From an uncultured Oscillospiraceae bacterium (GTDB lineage: Bacteria; Bacillota; Clostridia; Oscillospirales; Acutalibacteraceae): DNA of 17,194 nucleotides. Location: the NCBI GenBank assembly GCA_902489595.1, contig CABUAS010000037.1:1-17194 (forward strand), given 5' to 3'. The notes under the pieces are model-generated. The model was not told the DNA's origin. It searched no databases and saw only the letters and a program-made list of their open reading frames with translations. Of the stretch, positions 7,019 to 15,762 are shown piece by piece (positions within the stretch are counted from its first letter, which is position 1; every line of letters begins with the position of its first letter). The position numbers and the translations under genes are program-made.

Positions 7019-8293
7019 ATGACTTTGCTTATTAAGAATGCCCGAGTGTATAAGGGCGGAAAATTTGAAAAGTCTGATGTTCTTATAAAGAACTCAAAAA
7101 TACATTCCCTTGGTATCTCCATTTCTTGTGATGGGGCAGATCGTGTTTTTGATTTTATGGATAAATATTTTTTATTTCCGGGTTTTGTAGATGTGCATGT
7201 GCATTTACGACAGCCCGGTTTTTCTTATAAAGAAACCATAAAAACGGGCACAATGGCTGCTGCAAAAGCGGGTTATACCGCTGTTTGCCCGATGCCGAAT
7301 CTGAACCCTGCACCCGATAATGCCGAGAACCTGAAGGTTCAGACTGATATTATTGAAAAAGATGCCGTTATTGATGTTTTTCCTTTCGGAACAATTACGA
7401 AAGGCAGAAAAGGCTGCGGCGAATGCGTCGATTTTGCTTCGCTTAAAGACAGCGTAATCGGTTTTTCCGACGACGGCTGCGGTGTGCAGTCTGAAGAACT
7501 TATGAAAGAGGCTATGCAGAAATGTGCGTCACTCGGTGCAGTCATTTCGGCACATTGTGAGGTAAATGATTTGCTTCACGGCGGTTATATTCACGACGGC
7601 GAATACTGCAAAGCCCATAATCATAAAGGAATTTGCAGTGAGAGCGAATGGGCGCAGATTGAGCGTGACTGTAAGCTTGCAGAAAAGACAGGCTGTCAGT
7701 ATCACGTGTGCCATATTTCAACTAAAGAAAGCGTTGATATTATCCGCAAAGCAAAAGCACGGGGCGTAAATGTTACGTGCGAAACAGGTCCGCATTACCT
7801 TACAATGTGTGATAATGATTTGCAGGAGGACGGCAGATTTAAGATGAATCCGCCCCTGCGTTCTAAAGAAGATATGCTGGCGCTTATTGATGGTGTTAAA
7901 GACGGCACGATTGATGTTATCGCTACCGACCATGCTCCGCACAGTGCCGATGAAAAGGCGAGGGGGCTTACCAAAAGCGCAATGGGAGTTGTCGGTCTTG
8001 AAACTGCTTTTTCCGTGCTTTATACAAAGCTTGTTGAAACAGGCGTTATAACGCTTGAAAAGCTTGTCGATACGATGAGTGTCCGTCCGAGAAAAATTTT
8101 CGGAATAGAGGGCGGTAAAATTGAAGTCGGCGAAACGGCGGATTTGTGCGTATTTAACCCCGATAAAGAGTGGGTTGTAAATCCCGATGATTTTGTGTCA
8201 ATGGGAAAAGCAACGCCTTTTGAAGGATGGAAACTTAAAGGCGAAAATCTTTTGACTATATTGAGAGGAGAGATTGTTTATGAAGCCATTTAA
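7019..8293 (+). CDS. pyrC: Dihydroorotase (class I)
   Basis: Catalyses reversible cyclisation of carbamoyl-aspartate to dihydroorotate, step three of UMP synthesis. At 424 residues it matches class I (Gram-positive type) enzymes. Metal and substrate residues are visible: DVHVHLRQPG (58-67) with His60, His62 and Arg64; FSDDGCG (149-155) containing the aspartate expected to bridge the two zincs; His179 in AHCE; His232 in HVCHIST; ETGPHY (255-260); and Asp304 in ATDHAPH. It is the first gene of the pyr operon. GAAAGG (7001-7006) lies 12 bases before the ATG, a rather long spacing that may limit initiation. Its 3' end overlaps carA by 14 bases. No residue needed for activity seems missing. Confidence 0.95.
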   Translation: MTLLIKNARVYKGGKFEKSDVLIKNSKIHSLGISISCDGADRVFDFMDKYFLFPGFVDVHVHLRQPGFSYKETIKTGTMAAAKAGYTAVCPMPNLNPAPDNAENLKVQTDIIEKDAVIDVFPFGTITKGRKGCGECVDFASLKDSVIGFSDDGCGVQSEELMKEAMQKCASLGAVISAHCEVNDLLHGGYIHDGEYCKAHNHKGICSESEWAQIERDCKLAEKTGCQYHVCHISTKESVDIIRKAKARGVNVTCETGPHYLTMCDNDLQEDGRFKMNPPLRSKEDMLALIDGVKDGTIDVIATDHAPHSADEKARGLTKSAMGVVGLETAFSVLYTKLVETGVITLEKLVDTMSVRPRKIFGIEGGKIEVGETADLCVFNPDKEWVVNPDDFVSMGKATPFEGWKLKGENLLTILRGEIVYEAI

Positions 8294-9368
8294 CAAAAAA
8301 ATTGTTCTCGAAAACGGAACGGAGTTTTACGGCTGGGGATTCGGTGCTGATAAAGAAGCCATAAATGAAATTGTGTTCAACACATCTATGGCAGGCTATC
8401 AGGAAATTATTTCCGACCCGTCATATACAGACCAGATGGTTTGTATGACTTATCCGCTTATCGGAAATTACGGAATGACTGACGAGGATTATGAAACAAG
8501 AGTGCCCACAATGGGCGGCCTTATTGTAAGAGAATATAACGATTTGCCGTCAAACTTCCGTTATACAAAAACACTCAGCGAGGTTCTTGTTGAGTATGAT
8601 ATTCCTGCAATCAGCGGAGTGGATACGAGAAAAATTACAAGAATTATCCGTGATGAGGGCAGCCAGAAAGTTATAATCTGTGATGCCGATGTTCCTCTTG
8701 AAGATGCTTTAAATAAAGTTCGTGAATATGTAATTCCGAATGATATGGTAAGCCGTGTCAGTTGTAAAAAGCGCTGGTATTCAAGAACACCTAACCATAA
8801 ATATGATGTTGTTGCAATAGACTGCGGCATTAAACTGAATATTGTTCGCAAGCTGAATGAAAAAGGCTGTAATGTTACGGTTGTGCCTTATAATACAACG
8901 GCAGAAGAAATTATGAAAATGAATCCTGACGGGCTGTTTCTTTCAAACGGTCCGGGCAACCCCGAAGATGTTCAGCCTGTAATCAACGTTGTAAAAGAGC
9001 TGAACGGCAAACTGCCGATTTTCGGTATCTGTCTCGGTCATCAGATGATTTCACTTGCGCTCGGTGCAAAAACTTTCAAAATGAAATTCGGTCACAGAGG
9101 CGGCAATCACCCTGTTATGAATATGGAAACAGGCAAAATTGAAATTACATCCCAAAATCATTCCTATGCGGTTGATGTTGATTCTTTAAAAGATACACCG
9201 CTTGAATTAACACATAAAAACCTGCTTGATAATACGGCAGAGGGTGTAGAGTGTATGGATAAGAAAATCTTTTCCGTTCAGTATCACCCTGAAAGTGCAC
9301 CCGGTCCGCAGGACAGTGCCTATCTTTTTGATAAGTTTATCTCATTAATGCAGAAGGGAGAGGAATAA
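8280..9368 (+). CDS. carA: Carbamoyl-phosphate synthase small (glutaminase) subunit
   Basis: A 362-residue class I glutamine amidotransferase subunit. It hydrolyses glutamine and channels ammonia to CarB for carbamoyl phosphate synthesis. The N-terminal CPSase domain carries GYQEIISDPSYTDQ; the C-terminal GATase triad is Cys251 (GICLGHQM), His336 and Glu338 (YHPES). I chose the ATG at 8280, not the in-frame TTG at 8274, because GAGAGGAG (8262-8269) is ten bases from the ATG and only four from the TTG, and MKPFNKK is a normal CarA N terminus. The gene begins within the last 14 bases of pyrC and ends one base before carB, so translation of the three genes is probably coupled. Carbamoyl phosphate from this enzyme may also feed arginine synthesis; no arg genes are in view. 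Confidence 0.94.
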   Translation: MKPFNKKIVLENGTEFYGWGFGADKEAINEIVFNTSMAGYQEIISDPSYTDQMVCMTYPLIGNYGMTDEDYETRVPTMGGLIVREYNDLPSNFRYTKTLSEVLVEYDIPAISGVDTRKITRIIRDEGSQKVIICDADVPLEDALNKVREYVIPNDMVSRVSCKKRWYSRTPNHKYDVVAIDCGIKLNIVRKLNEKGCNVTVVPYNTTAEEIMKMNPDGLFLSNGPGNPEDVQPVINVVKELNGKLPIFGICLGHQMISLALGAKTFKMKFGHRGGNHPVMNMETGKIEITSQNHSYAVDVDSLKDTPLELTHKNLLDNTAEGVECMDKKIFSVQYHPESAPGPQDSAYLFDKFISLMQKGEE

Positions 9369-9369
9369 T

Positions 9370-12300
9370 ATGCCAAAGCGCACAGATATACATAAAATAC
9401 TTGTAATCGGTTCAGGTCCTATCGTAATCGGACAGGCTGCCGAGTTTGACTATTCAGGTACACAGGCGTGTCTTTCTCTTCGTGAAGAGGGTTATGAGGT
9501 TGTCTTAATCAACTCAAATCCTGCAACAATTATGACCGATACAGATATTGCCGACAAGGTTTATATGGAACCTTTGAATCTTGAATACGTTGCAAGAATT
9601 ATCCGCCATGAAAGACCCGATGCCATTCTTCCGTCACTCGGCGGACAGACAGGTCTTAACCTTGCGGTTCAGCTTGCCAAAAAAGGCGTTCTTGAAGAAT
9701 GTGATGTTGAAATTCTCGGAACACGCTTTGAGGCAATAGAAAGAGCAGAGGACAGGGAACTGTTTAAAGACCTCTGCGAAAAACTTGGCGAACCCGTTCT
9801 TCCGTCTGATATTTGTAATGACCTTGAAGACGGTCTGCGTATTGCAAAGGAAATCGGTTATCCCGTTGTTTTAAGACCTGCTTTCACACTCGGCGGCACA
9901 GGCGGCGGTTTTGCCGATAATGAAGAAGAATGCCGTTTAATGCTCAAAAATGCGCTTGCACTTTCACCTGTTCATCAGGTGCTTGTTGAAAAGAGCATAA
10001 AGGGTTACAAGGAAATCGAATACGAAGTAATGCGTGACGCTAACGATACGGCAATCACAATCTGTAATATGGAAAATATCGACCCTGTAGGTATTCATAC
10101 AGGCGACTCAATCGTTGTTTGTCCGTCACAGACTCTTACAAATAAAGAATATCATATGCTTCGTGATTCTGCGCTGCGCATTATCCGTGAACTTGAAATA
10201 GAGGGCGGCTGCAATGTTCAGTTTGCACTTGACCCTCATTCCTTCCAGTATTATCTTATCGAAGTTAATCCCCGTGTATCACGTTCATCTGCGCTTGCGT
10301 CAAAAGCGTCGGGTTATCCGATTGCAAGAGTTTCCGCTAAAATTGCAGTAGGTATGCACCTTGATGAGATTCAGATTGCAAATACTCCTGCATCGTTTGA
10401 GCCTACGCTCGACTATGTGGTATCCAAAATTGCACGTTTCCCGTTTGATAAATTTGCAGATGCAAATAACAGCCTTAATACGCAGATGAAAGCGACCGGC
10501 GAAGTTATGGCAATCGGCAGAACACTTGAAGAAAGTCTTTTAAAGGCAGTCCGTTCGCTTGAAACAGGTGTGTGCCACCTTTATATGAAAAAGTTTGATG
10601 GCTATACTGCCGATGAGCTCCTTGATTATATCAGAATAGGCACAGATGACAGAATTTATGCCATAGCTCAGTTAATCAGGCTGAATGTTGATTTAATTCA
10701 TATCTATAATGCTACTAAGATAGATATGTTCTTTATAGAAAAAATTAAAAATATAGTTGAATTTGAAAAAACACTCAAAGCAAATATTGACGATGTTGAA
10801 ACCCTTAAAGATGCTAAAAAAATGGGCGTTTCAGATAAATACATCGGTATGTGCTGGGGCAAAAACGAGGCGGATATTTTTAAACTCAGAAAAGAAAATA
10901 AAATATTCCCTGTCTATAAAATGATTGATACCTGTGCATCCGAGTTTGATTCCTATGTGCCTTATTTCTATTCAACTTATGAAGAAGAAAACGAAAGCAT
11001 AGTATCAGATAAAAAGAAAATTATTGTTCTCGGTTCAGGTCCTATCAGAATCGGACAGGGCGTTGAGTTTGACTATTCCACCGTTCACGCTATCTGGTCA
11101 ATCCGTGATGCAGGATATGAGGCTATTATTATCAATAATAACCCTGAAACAGTTTCTACAGACTATACAACGTCGGACAAGCTGTATTTTGAGCCTCTCA
11201 CTGTTGAAGATGTAATGAACATAATTGAACTTGAAAATCCACTCGGTATTGTTGTATCGCTCGGCGGTCAGACGGCAATTAACCTTGCACCTCCGCTTGA
11301 TGCGCTCGGCGTGCCGATTATCGGAACAGATGTTAAAGCAATCGACAAGGCAGAAAACAGAGATTCTTTTGAAAAAGTAATGGAAGAACTTAAAATTCCT
11401 CAGCCTAAAGGTCTTGCAGTAACCGATATTGAAGAGGGTGTGCGTGTTGCCGAAAGCATCAGTTATCCTGTTCTTGTTCGCCCGAGCTTTGTTCTCGGCG
11501 GCCGTGCAATGCAGATTGTTGCAGATGAAGAAAGCCTTCGTCATTATCTGCAGACAGCAGTTGAGGTCAATACCGAACAGCCGGTTCTTGTAGATAAATA
11601 TATTATGGGTAAAGAACTCGAAGTTGACGCAATCTGCGACGGCGAAAATGTCTTTATCCCCGGTATAATGGAACACGTTGAAAGAACAGGCGTTCACAGC
11701 GGTGACTCTATTTCGGTTTACCCTACATTCAGTGTAAGTGATGATGTTAAAAAGAAAATCATTGATTATACAGTTAAACTCGGCAAAGCAATCGGTATAA
11801 TAGGTCTTTACAATATTCAGTTTATTGCCGATACAAACGATGATGTTTTTGTAATCGAGGTTAATCCCCGTTCTTCGAGAACAGTACCGTTTTTGTCTAA
11901 AGCAACAAGCGTGCCTATGGCTCATATAGCAACTCAGGTTATTCTCGGCCATTCGCTTAAAGAGCAGGGAATAACTGAAGTTTATCCGAAAGAGAAGAAC
12001 AGATGGTATGTTAAAGCGCCTGCATTCTCATTTTCAAAATTAAAGGGAATGGATACGTATCTTTCACCTGAAATGAAATCAACAGGCGAGGCTATCGGCT
12101 ACGATAAATCATTTACAAGAGCACTTTACAAAGCAATTCAGGCAAGCGGTCTTAACGTTTCCAATTACGGCACAGTGCTTGTAACTATCGCAGATAACGA
12201 TAAACCTGCGGCACTGCCTCTTGTTAAGCGTTTTTATGACCTTGGCTTCAATATTGAGGCAACAGAGGGTACTGCAAAATTTCTTAAACAGCACGGTATA

Positions 12301-12555
12301 AGAACAAGAGTCCGTGCAAAACTAACTGTGGATGACAGTGATGAAATTCTGATGGCACTTCGTCAGGGTCATATTGCTTATGTCATAAATACGATTGACA
12401 TCAGTCACGGCGACAGTCATTCAGACGGCTCGGAAATCCGCCGTGCCGCAGTTGAAAATAATGTTACAATGTTCACCTCACTTGATACGGTTAAGGTTCT
12501 TCTTGATGTTCTTGAAGAAATTACTCTCGGTGTATCAACAATAGATGCGGAGTAG
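9370..12555 (+). CDS. carB: Carbamoyl-phosphate synthase large subunit
   Basis: A full-length 1061-residue CarB that makes carbamoyl phosphate from bicarbonate, ammonia (from CarA) and two ATP. The two homologous ATP-grasp halves are evident: the first starts at GSGPIVIGQAAEFDYSGTQA (14-33), the second repeats it at GSGPIRIGQGVEFDYSTVHA (about residues 555-574). Each half has the SLGGQT motif and an EVNPR metal-binding motif (EVNPRVSRSS in the first, EVNPRSSRT in the second). The C-terminal MGS-like domain, from about residue 930, contains TEGTAKFL and normally binds effectors such as UMP or ornithine. The reading frame is uninterrupted. The start has GAAGGGAGAGG upstream, one base after the carA stop. 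Internal ATP-grasp duplication explains the direct sequence similarity between about 9.4 and 11.0 kb. Confidence 0.97.
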   Translation: MPKRTDIHKILVIGSGPIVIGQAAEFDYSGTQACLSLREEGYEVVLINSNPATIMTDTDIADKVYMEPLNLEYVARIIRHERPDAILPSLGGQTGLNLAVQLAKKGVLEECDVEILGTRFEAIERAEDRELFKDLCEKLGEPVLPSDICNDLEDGLRIAKEIGYPVVLRPAFTLGGTGGGFADNEEECRLMLKNALALSPVHQVLVEKSIKGYKEIEYEVMRDANDTAITICNMENIDPVGIHTGDSIVVCPSQTLTNKEYHMLRDSALRIIRELEIEGGCNVQFALDPHSFQYYLIEVNPRVSRSSALASKASGYPIARVSAKIAVGMHLDEIQIANTPASFEPTLDYVVSKIARFPFDKFADANNSLNTQMKATGEVMAIGRTLEESLLKAVRSLETGVCHLYMKKFDGYTADELLDYIRIGTDDRIYAIAQLIRLNVDLIHIYNATKIDMFFIEKIKNIVEFEKTLKANIDDVETLKDAKKMGVSDKYIGMCWGKNEADIFKLRKENKIFPVYKMIDTCASEFDSYVPYFYSTYEEENESIVSDKKKIIVLGSGPIRIGQGVEFDYSTVHAIWSIRDAGYEAIIINNNPETVSTDYTTSDKLYFEPLTVEDVMNIIELENPLGIVVSLGGQTAINLAPPLDALGVPIIGTDVKAIDKAENRDSFEKVMEELKIPQPKGLAVTDIEEGVRVAESISYPVLVRPSFVLGGRAMQIVADEESLRHYLQTAVEVNTEQPVLVDKYIMGKELEVDAICDGENVFIPGIMEHVERTGVHSGDSISVYPTFSVSDDVKKKIIDYTVKLGKAIGIIGLYNIQFIADTNDDVFVIEVNPRSSRTVPFLSKATSVPMAHIATQVILGHSLKEQGITEVYPKEKNRWYVKAPAFSFSKLKGMDTYLSPEMKSTGEAIGYDKSFTRALYKAIQASGLNVSNYGTVLVTIADNDKPAALPLVKRFYDLGFNIEATEGTAKFLKQHGIRTRVRAKLTVDDSDEILMALRQGHIAYVINTIDISHGDSHSDGSEIRRAAVENNVTMFTSLDTVKVLLDVLEEITLGVSTIDAE

Positions 12556-12558
12556 ATT

Positions 12559-13287
12559 ATGTATAAACAAAATATTTATAAAATTGTTTCCAATAAGCCG
12601 CTTGCGGAAAATGTTTTTGAAATGGTGCTTTCGGGCGATACGCAGTATATCACTGCCCCGGGTCAGTTTATAAACATTTCTGTAACAGGTAAGTTTTTAA
12701 GACGTCCGATTTCCGTTTGTGATTATGATGATGAAACAATAACAATAATTTATAAAACAGTCGGCGAGGGTACTGAAATTCTAAGTAAAATGCAGTCGGG
12801 TGAAAGTCTTGACTGTTTAACAGGACTTGGAAACGGCTATGATATTTCAAAATCAAAAGCACCGCTCGTTATCGGCGGCGGTGTCGGTGTTCCGCCAATG
12901 TATAATCTTACAAAAAAGCTTATTGCAGACGGTCAGAAACCTACCGTTATTCTTGGTTTTAACACAAAATCTGAAATCTTTTATGAGGATAAATTCAAAG
13001 CACTCGGCGCAGATGTTATTGTTGCTACTGCAGACGGCAGTTACGGCGTTAAAGGCTTTGTTACAGACGCCATGCCTGATGATTACGATTATTTTTACAC
13101 CTGCGGTCCTATGCCGATGTTCAAAGCCATTGAAGCAGTTGCAAAAACATCGGGTCAGTATAGTTTTGAAGAGCGTATGGGATGCGGTTTCGGTGCCTGT
13201 ATGGGTTGTTCGTGCAAAACAAAGTACGGAAATAAGCGTATCTGCAAAGACGGCCCTGTGCTTGAAAGGGAGGAAATAATATGGTAG
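12559..13287 (+). CDS. pyrK: Dihydroorotate dehydrogenase B electron transfer subunit
   Basis: A 242-residue iron-sulfur flavoprotein of the ferredoxin-reductase family. It passes electrons from PyrD to NAD+ in the heterotetrameric type 1B dihydroorotate dehydrogenase. FAD binding is marked by RRPISV (48-53), NAD binding by GGGVGVPPMY (106-115) and TCGPMPMF (181-188). The [2Fe-2S] cluster ligands are the C-terminal cysteines Cys209, Cys214, Cys217 and Cys229 (MGCGFGACMGCSC...C). CGGAG (12548-12552) ends six bases before the ATG, and the carB stop is three bases away. The gene overlaps pyrD by seven bases, as expected for partners made in equal amounts. NAD-linked oxidation suits an anaerobe, since it needs neither quinone nor fumarate. 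Confidence 0.95.
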   Translation: MYKQNIYKIVSNKPLAENVFEMVLSGDTQYITAPGQFINISVTGKFLRRPISVCDYDDETITIIYKTVGEGTEILSKMQSGESLDCLTGLGNGYDISKSKAPLVIGGGVGVPPMYNLTKKLIADGQKPTVILGFNTKSEIFYEDKFKALGADVIVATADGSYGVKGFVTDAMPDDYDYFYTCGPMPMFKAIEAVAKTSGQYSFEERMGCGFGACMGCSCKTKYGNKRICKDGPVLEREEIIW

Positions 13288-14192
13288 ATTTATCTGTTAA
13301 TTTCTGCGGTATGCAGATGGATAATCCCGTTGTTCCTGCAAGCGGCACTTTCGGCTACGGTAAAGAATTCAAAGATTTTTACGATATTAATATACTCGGT
13401 TCGTTTTCATTCAAGGGCACAACAAAGGACGCCCGTTTCGGCAATCCTACTCCGCGTATTGCAGAATGTAAAGAGGGTATGATTAATTCGGTCGGACTTC
13501 AGAATAACGGTGTTCATCACGTTATTGAACACGAACTGCCTGAAATGAAAGCGTATTTCAGTAAAAAGGTTATTGCAAATGTCAGCGGCTTTTCCGTTGA
13601 TGATTATGCATATACGTGCAGTCTGCTTGATAAAGAAGAGCAGGTAGGTATTTTAGAGGTAAATGTATCCTGCCCGAATGTGCACGGCGGCGGAATGAGT
13701 TTCGGCACAGACCCTGACTGTGCGGCAGAAGTTACAAGAGCAGTTAAGGCGGTTACAACAAAGCCTGTTGTTATAAAACTTACACCGAATGTTACAGACA
13801 TCGTTTCAATCGCCAAAGCGTGTGAAAATGCAGGTGCAGACGGCATATGCCTTATAAATACGATGCTTGGTATGAGGATTGACCTTAATAAAAGAAAGCC
13901 TGTTATAGTCAATAAAATGGGCGGTTTCAGCGGCAATGCCGTTTTCCCTGTGGCAGTCAGAATGGTGTATCAGGTTGCCAAAGCCTGCAATATTCCCGTT
14001 ATGGGCTGCGGCGGCGTTTCATCTGCAAAAGATGTTATAGAAATGATGATGGCGGGCGCAACTGCCGTGCAGGTAGGTGCCGCAAATCTTGTAAATCCTT
14101 ATGTCTGCAAGGAAATTATTGAGGCGCTTCCATCAGAGTGTGAAAAACTCGGTATAACAAAATTAAGTGATATAATAGGAGTGGTAGAATAA
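13281..14192 (+). CDS. pyrD: Dihydroorotate dehydrogenase, catalytic subunit (type 1B)
   Basis: The FMN-containing TIM-barrel subunit (303 residues) that oxidises dihydroorotate to orotate in the cytosol. The class 1 active-site base is Cys131 in VNVSCPNVHGGG (127-138), which separates it from the membrane-bound class 2 enzymes that use Ser. Lys45 in FKGTT and MINSVGLQNNG (67-77) fit FMN and orotate binding, and GCGGVSSA near residues 238-245 is the FMN phosphate site. It pairs with PyrK, whose gene overlaps it by seven bases, making a type 1B complex. GAAAGGGAGGAA just upstream is a strong ribosome binding site inside pyrK. The stop overlaps the pyrF start by one base (TAATG). Confidence 0.95.
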   Translation: MVDLSVNFCGMQMDNPVVPASGTFGYGKEFKDFYDINILGSFSFKGTTKDARFGNPTPRIAECKEGMINSVGLQNNGVHHVIEHELPEMKAYFSKKVIANVSGFSVDDYAYTCSLLDKEEQVGILEVNVSCPNVHGGGMSFGTDPDCAAEVTRAVKAVTTKPVVIKLTPNVTDIVSIAKACENAGADGICLINTMLGMRIDLNKRKPVIVNKMGGFSGNAVFPVAVRMVYQVAKACNIPVMGCGGVSSAKDVIEMMMAGATAVQVGAANLVNPYVCKEIIEALPSECEKLGITKLSDIIGVVE

Positions 14193-14890
14193 TGGGTAAA
14201 GATGTTATTATTGCCTGCGATTTCAGCAGTGCGGAGGAAACCTTTAAGTTTCTTGATAAGTTTACCAACGAAAAGCCTTTCGTAAAAATCGGTATGGAGC
14301 TTTTTTATGCCGAAGGCCCTTCAATCGTTCGTGAAATCAAGAAAAGAGGTCATAAGATTTTTCTCGATTTGAAACTTCACGATATTCCGAATACCGTTAA
14401 AAAATCAATGGCTGTTCTTTCAAATCTTGATGTTGATATGACAAATCTTCATGCAGCAGGCACTATAGATATGATGAAAGCTGCTGTTGAGGGTCTGACT
14501 AAGCCTGACGGTACAAGACCGATTTTGATTGCCGTTACACAGCTTACTTCAACAAGTGAAGAACGAATGCAGAACGAACTGCTTATCAACGCATCAATTA
14601 ATGATACAATCGTTAAATATGCCGAAAATGCAAAATCAGCAGGGCTTGACGGCGTAGTTTGTTCACCGCTCGAAGCCGGAATGGTTAAAGATGCCTGCGG
14701 CAAAAAATTTTACACAGTTACTCCCGGCGTAAGATTTGCAGACGGTGAAGTGGGCGATCAGGTTCGCGTTACAACACCTGCAAAGGCAAAGGAAATCGGT
14801 TCTGATTACATAGTAGTCGGCAGACCTGTTACTCAAGCCGCAGACCCTGTTGCCGCTTATCGCCGCTGCGTTGCAGAATTCGTGGATTAA
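14192..14890 (+). CDS. pyrF: Orotidine 5'-phosphate decarboxylase
   Basis: Catalyses the last step, OMP to UMP plus CO2. The 232-residue length fits the short bacterial (group I) enzymes. Active-site residues are Asp10 (IACDFS), Lys32 (VKIGMELF), and the charged network Asp59-Lys61-Asp64 in LDLKLHDIPNTV (58-69). TPGVRF contacts the phosphate, as does VVGRPVTQA near the C terminus (Arg in GRP). The one-base TAATG overlap with pyrD and an upstream AGGAGTGG indicate coupled translation. It is followed by the only large gap in the operon, which is filled with repeats. Confidence 0.95.
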   Translation: MGKDVIIACDFSSAEETFKFLDKFTNEKPFVKIGMELFYAEGPSIVREIKKRGHKIFLDLKLHDIPNTVKKSMAVLSNLDVDMTNLHAAGTIDMMKAAVEGLTKPDGTRPILIAVTQLTSTSEERMQNELLINASINDTIVKYAENAKSAGLDGVVCSPLEAGMVKDACGKKFYTVTPGVRFADGEVGDQVRVTTPAKAKEIGSDYIVVGRPVTQAADPVAAYRRCVAEFVD

Positions 14891-14900
14891 ATAAATCATA

Positions 14901-15050
14901 TGTGGCGGTGTCCTCACCTCACCGCATGTAGGGGAGGGTCTCTGTGCCCTCACGCAAAAAATGTAGGGCGGGGAATTTGCAATTCTGCAGACCCTTTTGT
15001 CTGCTACGCAGACATTTCCCCTAACAGGGGAATAACCCTCAGCCCGCCGT
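14901..15050 (+). repeat. Composite palindromic intergenic repeat inside the pyr operon
   Basis: The 188-base pyrF-pyrE gap is GC-richer than its neighbours and built from short units. Visible are: GCGGTG/CACCGC inverted repeat (14904-14924); two units beginning GTAGGG (14928 and 14963), the first with GAGGG/CCCTC; GAATT-TGC-AATTC (14973-14985); three alternating copies GCAGAC (14987-14992), GTCTGC (14999-15004), GCAGAC (15008-15013), so the middle copy can pair with either neighbour; and a perfect 7-bp stem TTCCCCT-AAC-AGGGGAA (15016-15032). No T-run follows, so it is not a standard terminator. A related sequence follows pyrI. An open frame crosses the region (14900-15106) but runs into pyrE in another frame and resembles no protein. 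I recall similar units from gut Clostridia, without having searched. Confidence 0.7.
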
Positions 15051-15078
15051 TAAATACAAATACCAAAGGAGAACCCAA

Positions 15079-15735
15079 ATGGAACAATATAAACATGATT
15101 TTATAAAATTTCTTGAATCGGCAGGCGTTTTGAAATTCGGCGATTTCACTGCAAAAAGCGGCAGAAAAATTCCGTATTTTATCAACGCAGGCGATATTAA
15201 AACAGGCGAGCAGATTCAGAAACTCGGCGAATTTTATGCAAAAGCATATTTTGATAAAGTAGGAAATAAAAAGGCAGTTCTTTACGGCCCTGCATATAAG
15301 GGCATTCCGATTGCGGTTTCTGTTGCAGTTGCACTTGCAAAGCAGGGGCTTGATGTTCCGTTTTTCTTTAACAGAAAAGAGGAAAAAGACCACGGCGAGG
15401 GCGGTGTCTTCGTAGGTTACACACCAAAATCAGGCGAAGAAATCGTTATCGTTGAGGACGTTGTAACCGCAGGCACGGCAATCAGAGAAAGTATGTCTAT
15501 CCTTTCAAAACTTGAGGGTACAAAAGTATCTGCCGTGTTCGTTATGGTTGACCGCAAGGAAAAAGGTCAGACAGATAAGTCGGCAATCGCTGAAGTAGGC
15601 GAGGAATACGGCTTTCCCGTTTACTCGGTTGTTGATGTTTATGATATTATTGAATATCTTGAAGAAGATGAAAAGAACGCCGTAAATGTTGAGCGTATAA
15701 AGAAATATCTTGAAATCAACGGTGCAAAAGCATAA
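15079..15735 (+). CDS. pyrE: Orotate phosphoribosyltransferase
   Basis: Transfers phosphoribose from PRPP to orotate, giving OMP (step five). At 218 residues it has the usual bacterial length. The PRPP-binding signature is IVIVEDVVTAGTA (122-134), with the acidic pair Glu126-Asp127. The flexible catalytic loop is RKEEKDHGEGG (99-109) and the phosphate/orotate region includes LYGPAYKGIP (68-77). A ribosome binding site AAAGGAG (15065-15071) lies seven bases before the ATG. The gene begins 188 bases after pyrF, behind the repeat tract. I see no clear promoter in that gap, so it is probably read through from the main pyr promoter, with the repeat influencing downstream expression. Confidence 0.95.
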   Translation: MEQYKHDFIKFLESAGVLKFGDFTAKSGRKIPYFINAGDIKTGEQIQKLGEFYAKAYFDKVGNKKAVLYGPAYKGIPIAVSVAVALAKQGLDVPFFFNRKEEKDHGEGGVFVGYTPKSGEEIVIVEDVVTAGTAIRESMSILSKLEGTKVSAVFVMVDRKEKGQTDKSAIAEVGEEYGFPVYSVVDVYDIIEYLEEDEKNAVNVERIKKYLEINGAKA

Positions 15736-15762
15736 TAATAAATGATTTGAGAGGGAATACAT

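Noticed and set aside
11098..11952. 284-codon open frame on the minus strand inside carB
   Set aside because: It lies wholly antisense to the conserved second ATP-grasp half of carB. Its product is rich in Cys and Asn with no recognisable domain, and it has no promoter or ribosome binding site of its own.
9370..12555. Internal duplication within a 3.2-kb gene
   Set aside because: This is the normal duplicated ATP-grasp architecture of CarB, not a recent duplication or gene fusion.
14900..15106. 68-codon open frame across the pyrF-pyrE gap
   Set aside because: It is made of the palindromic repeat and runs into pyrE in a different frame. The start has no ribosome binding site and the product looks like translated repeat.
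15004..15393. 129-codon minus-strand open frame over the start of pyrE
   Set aside because: It is antisense to conserved pyrE codons, and its composition is explained by the shadow frame of that gene.
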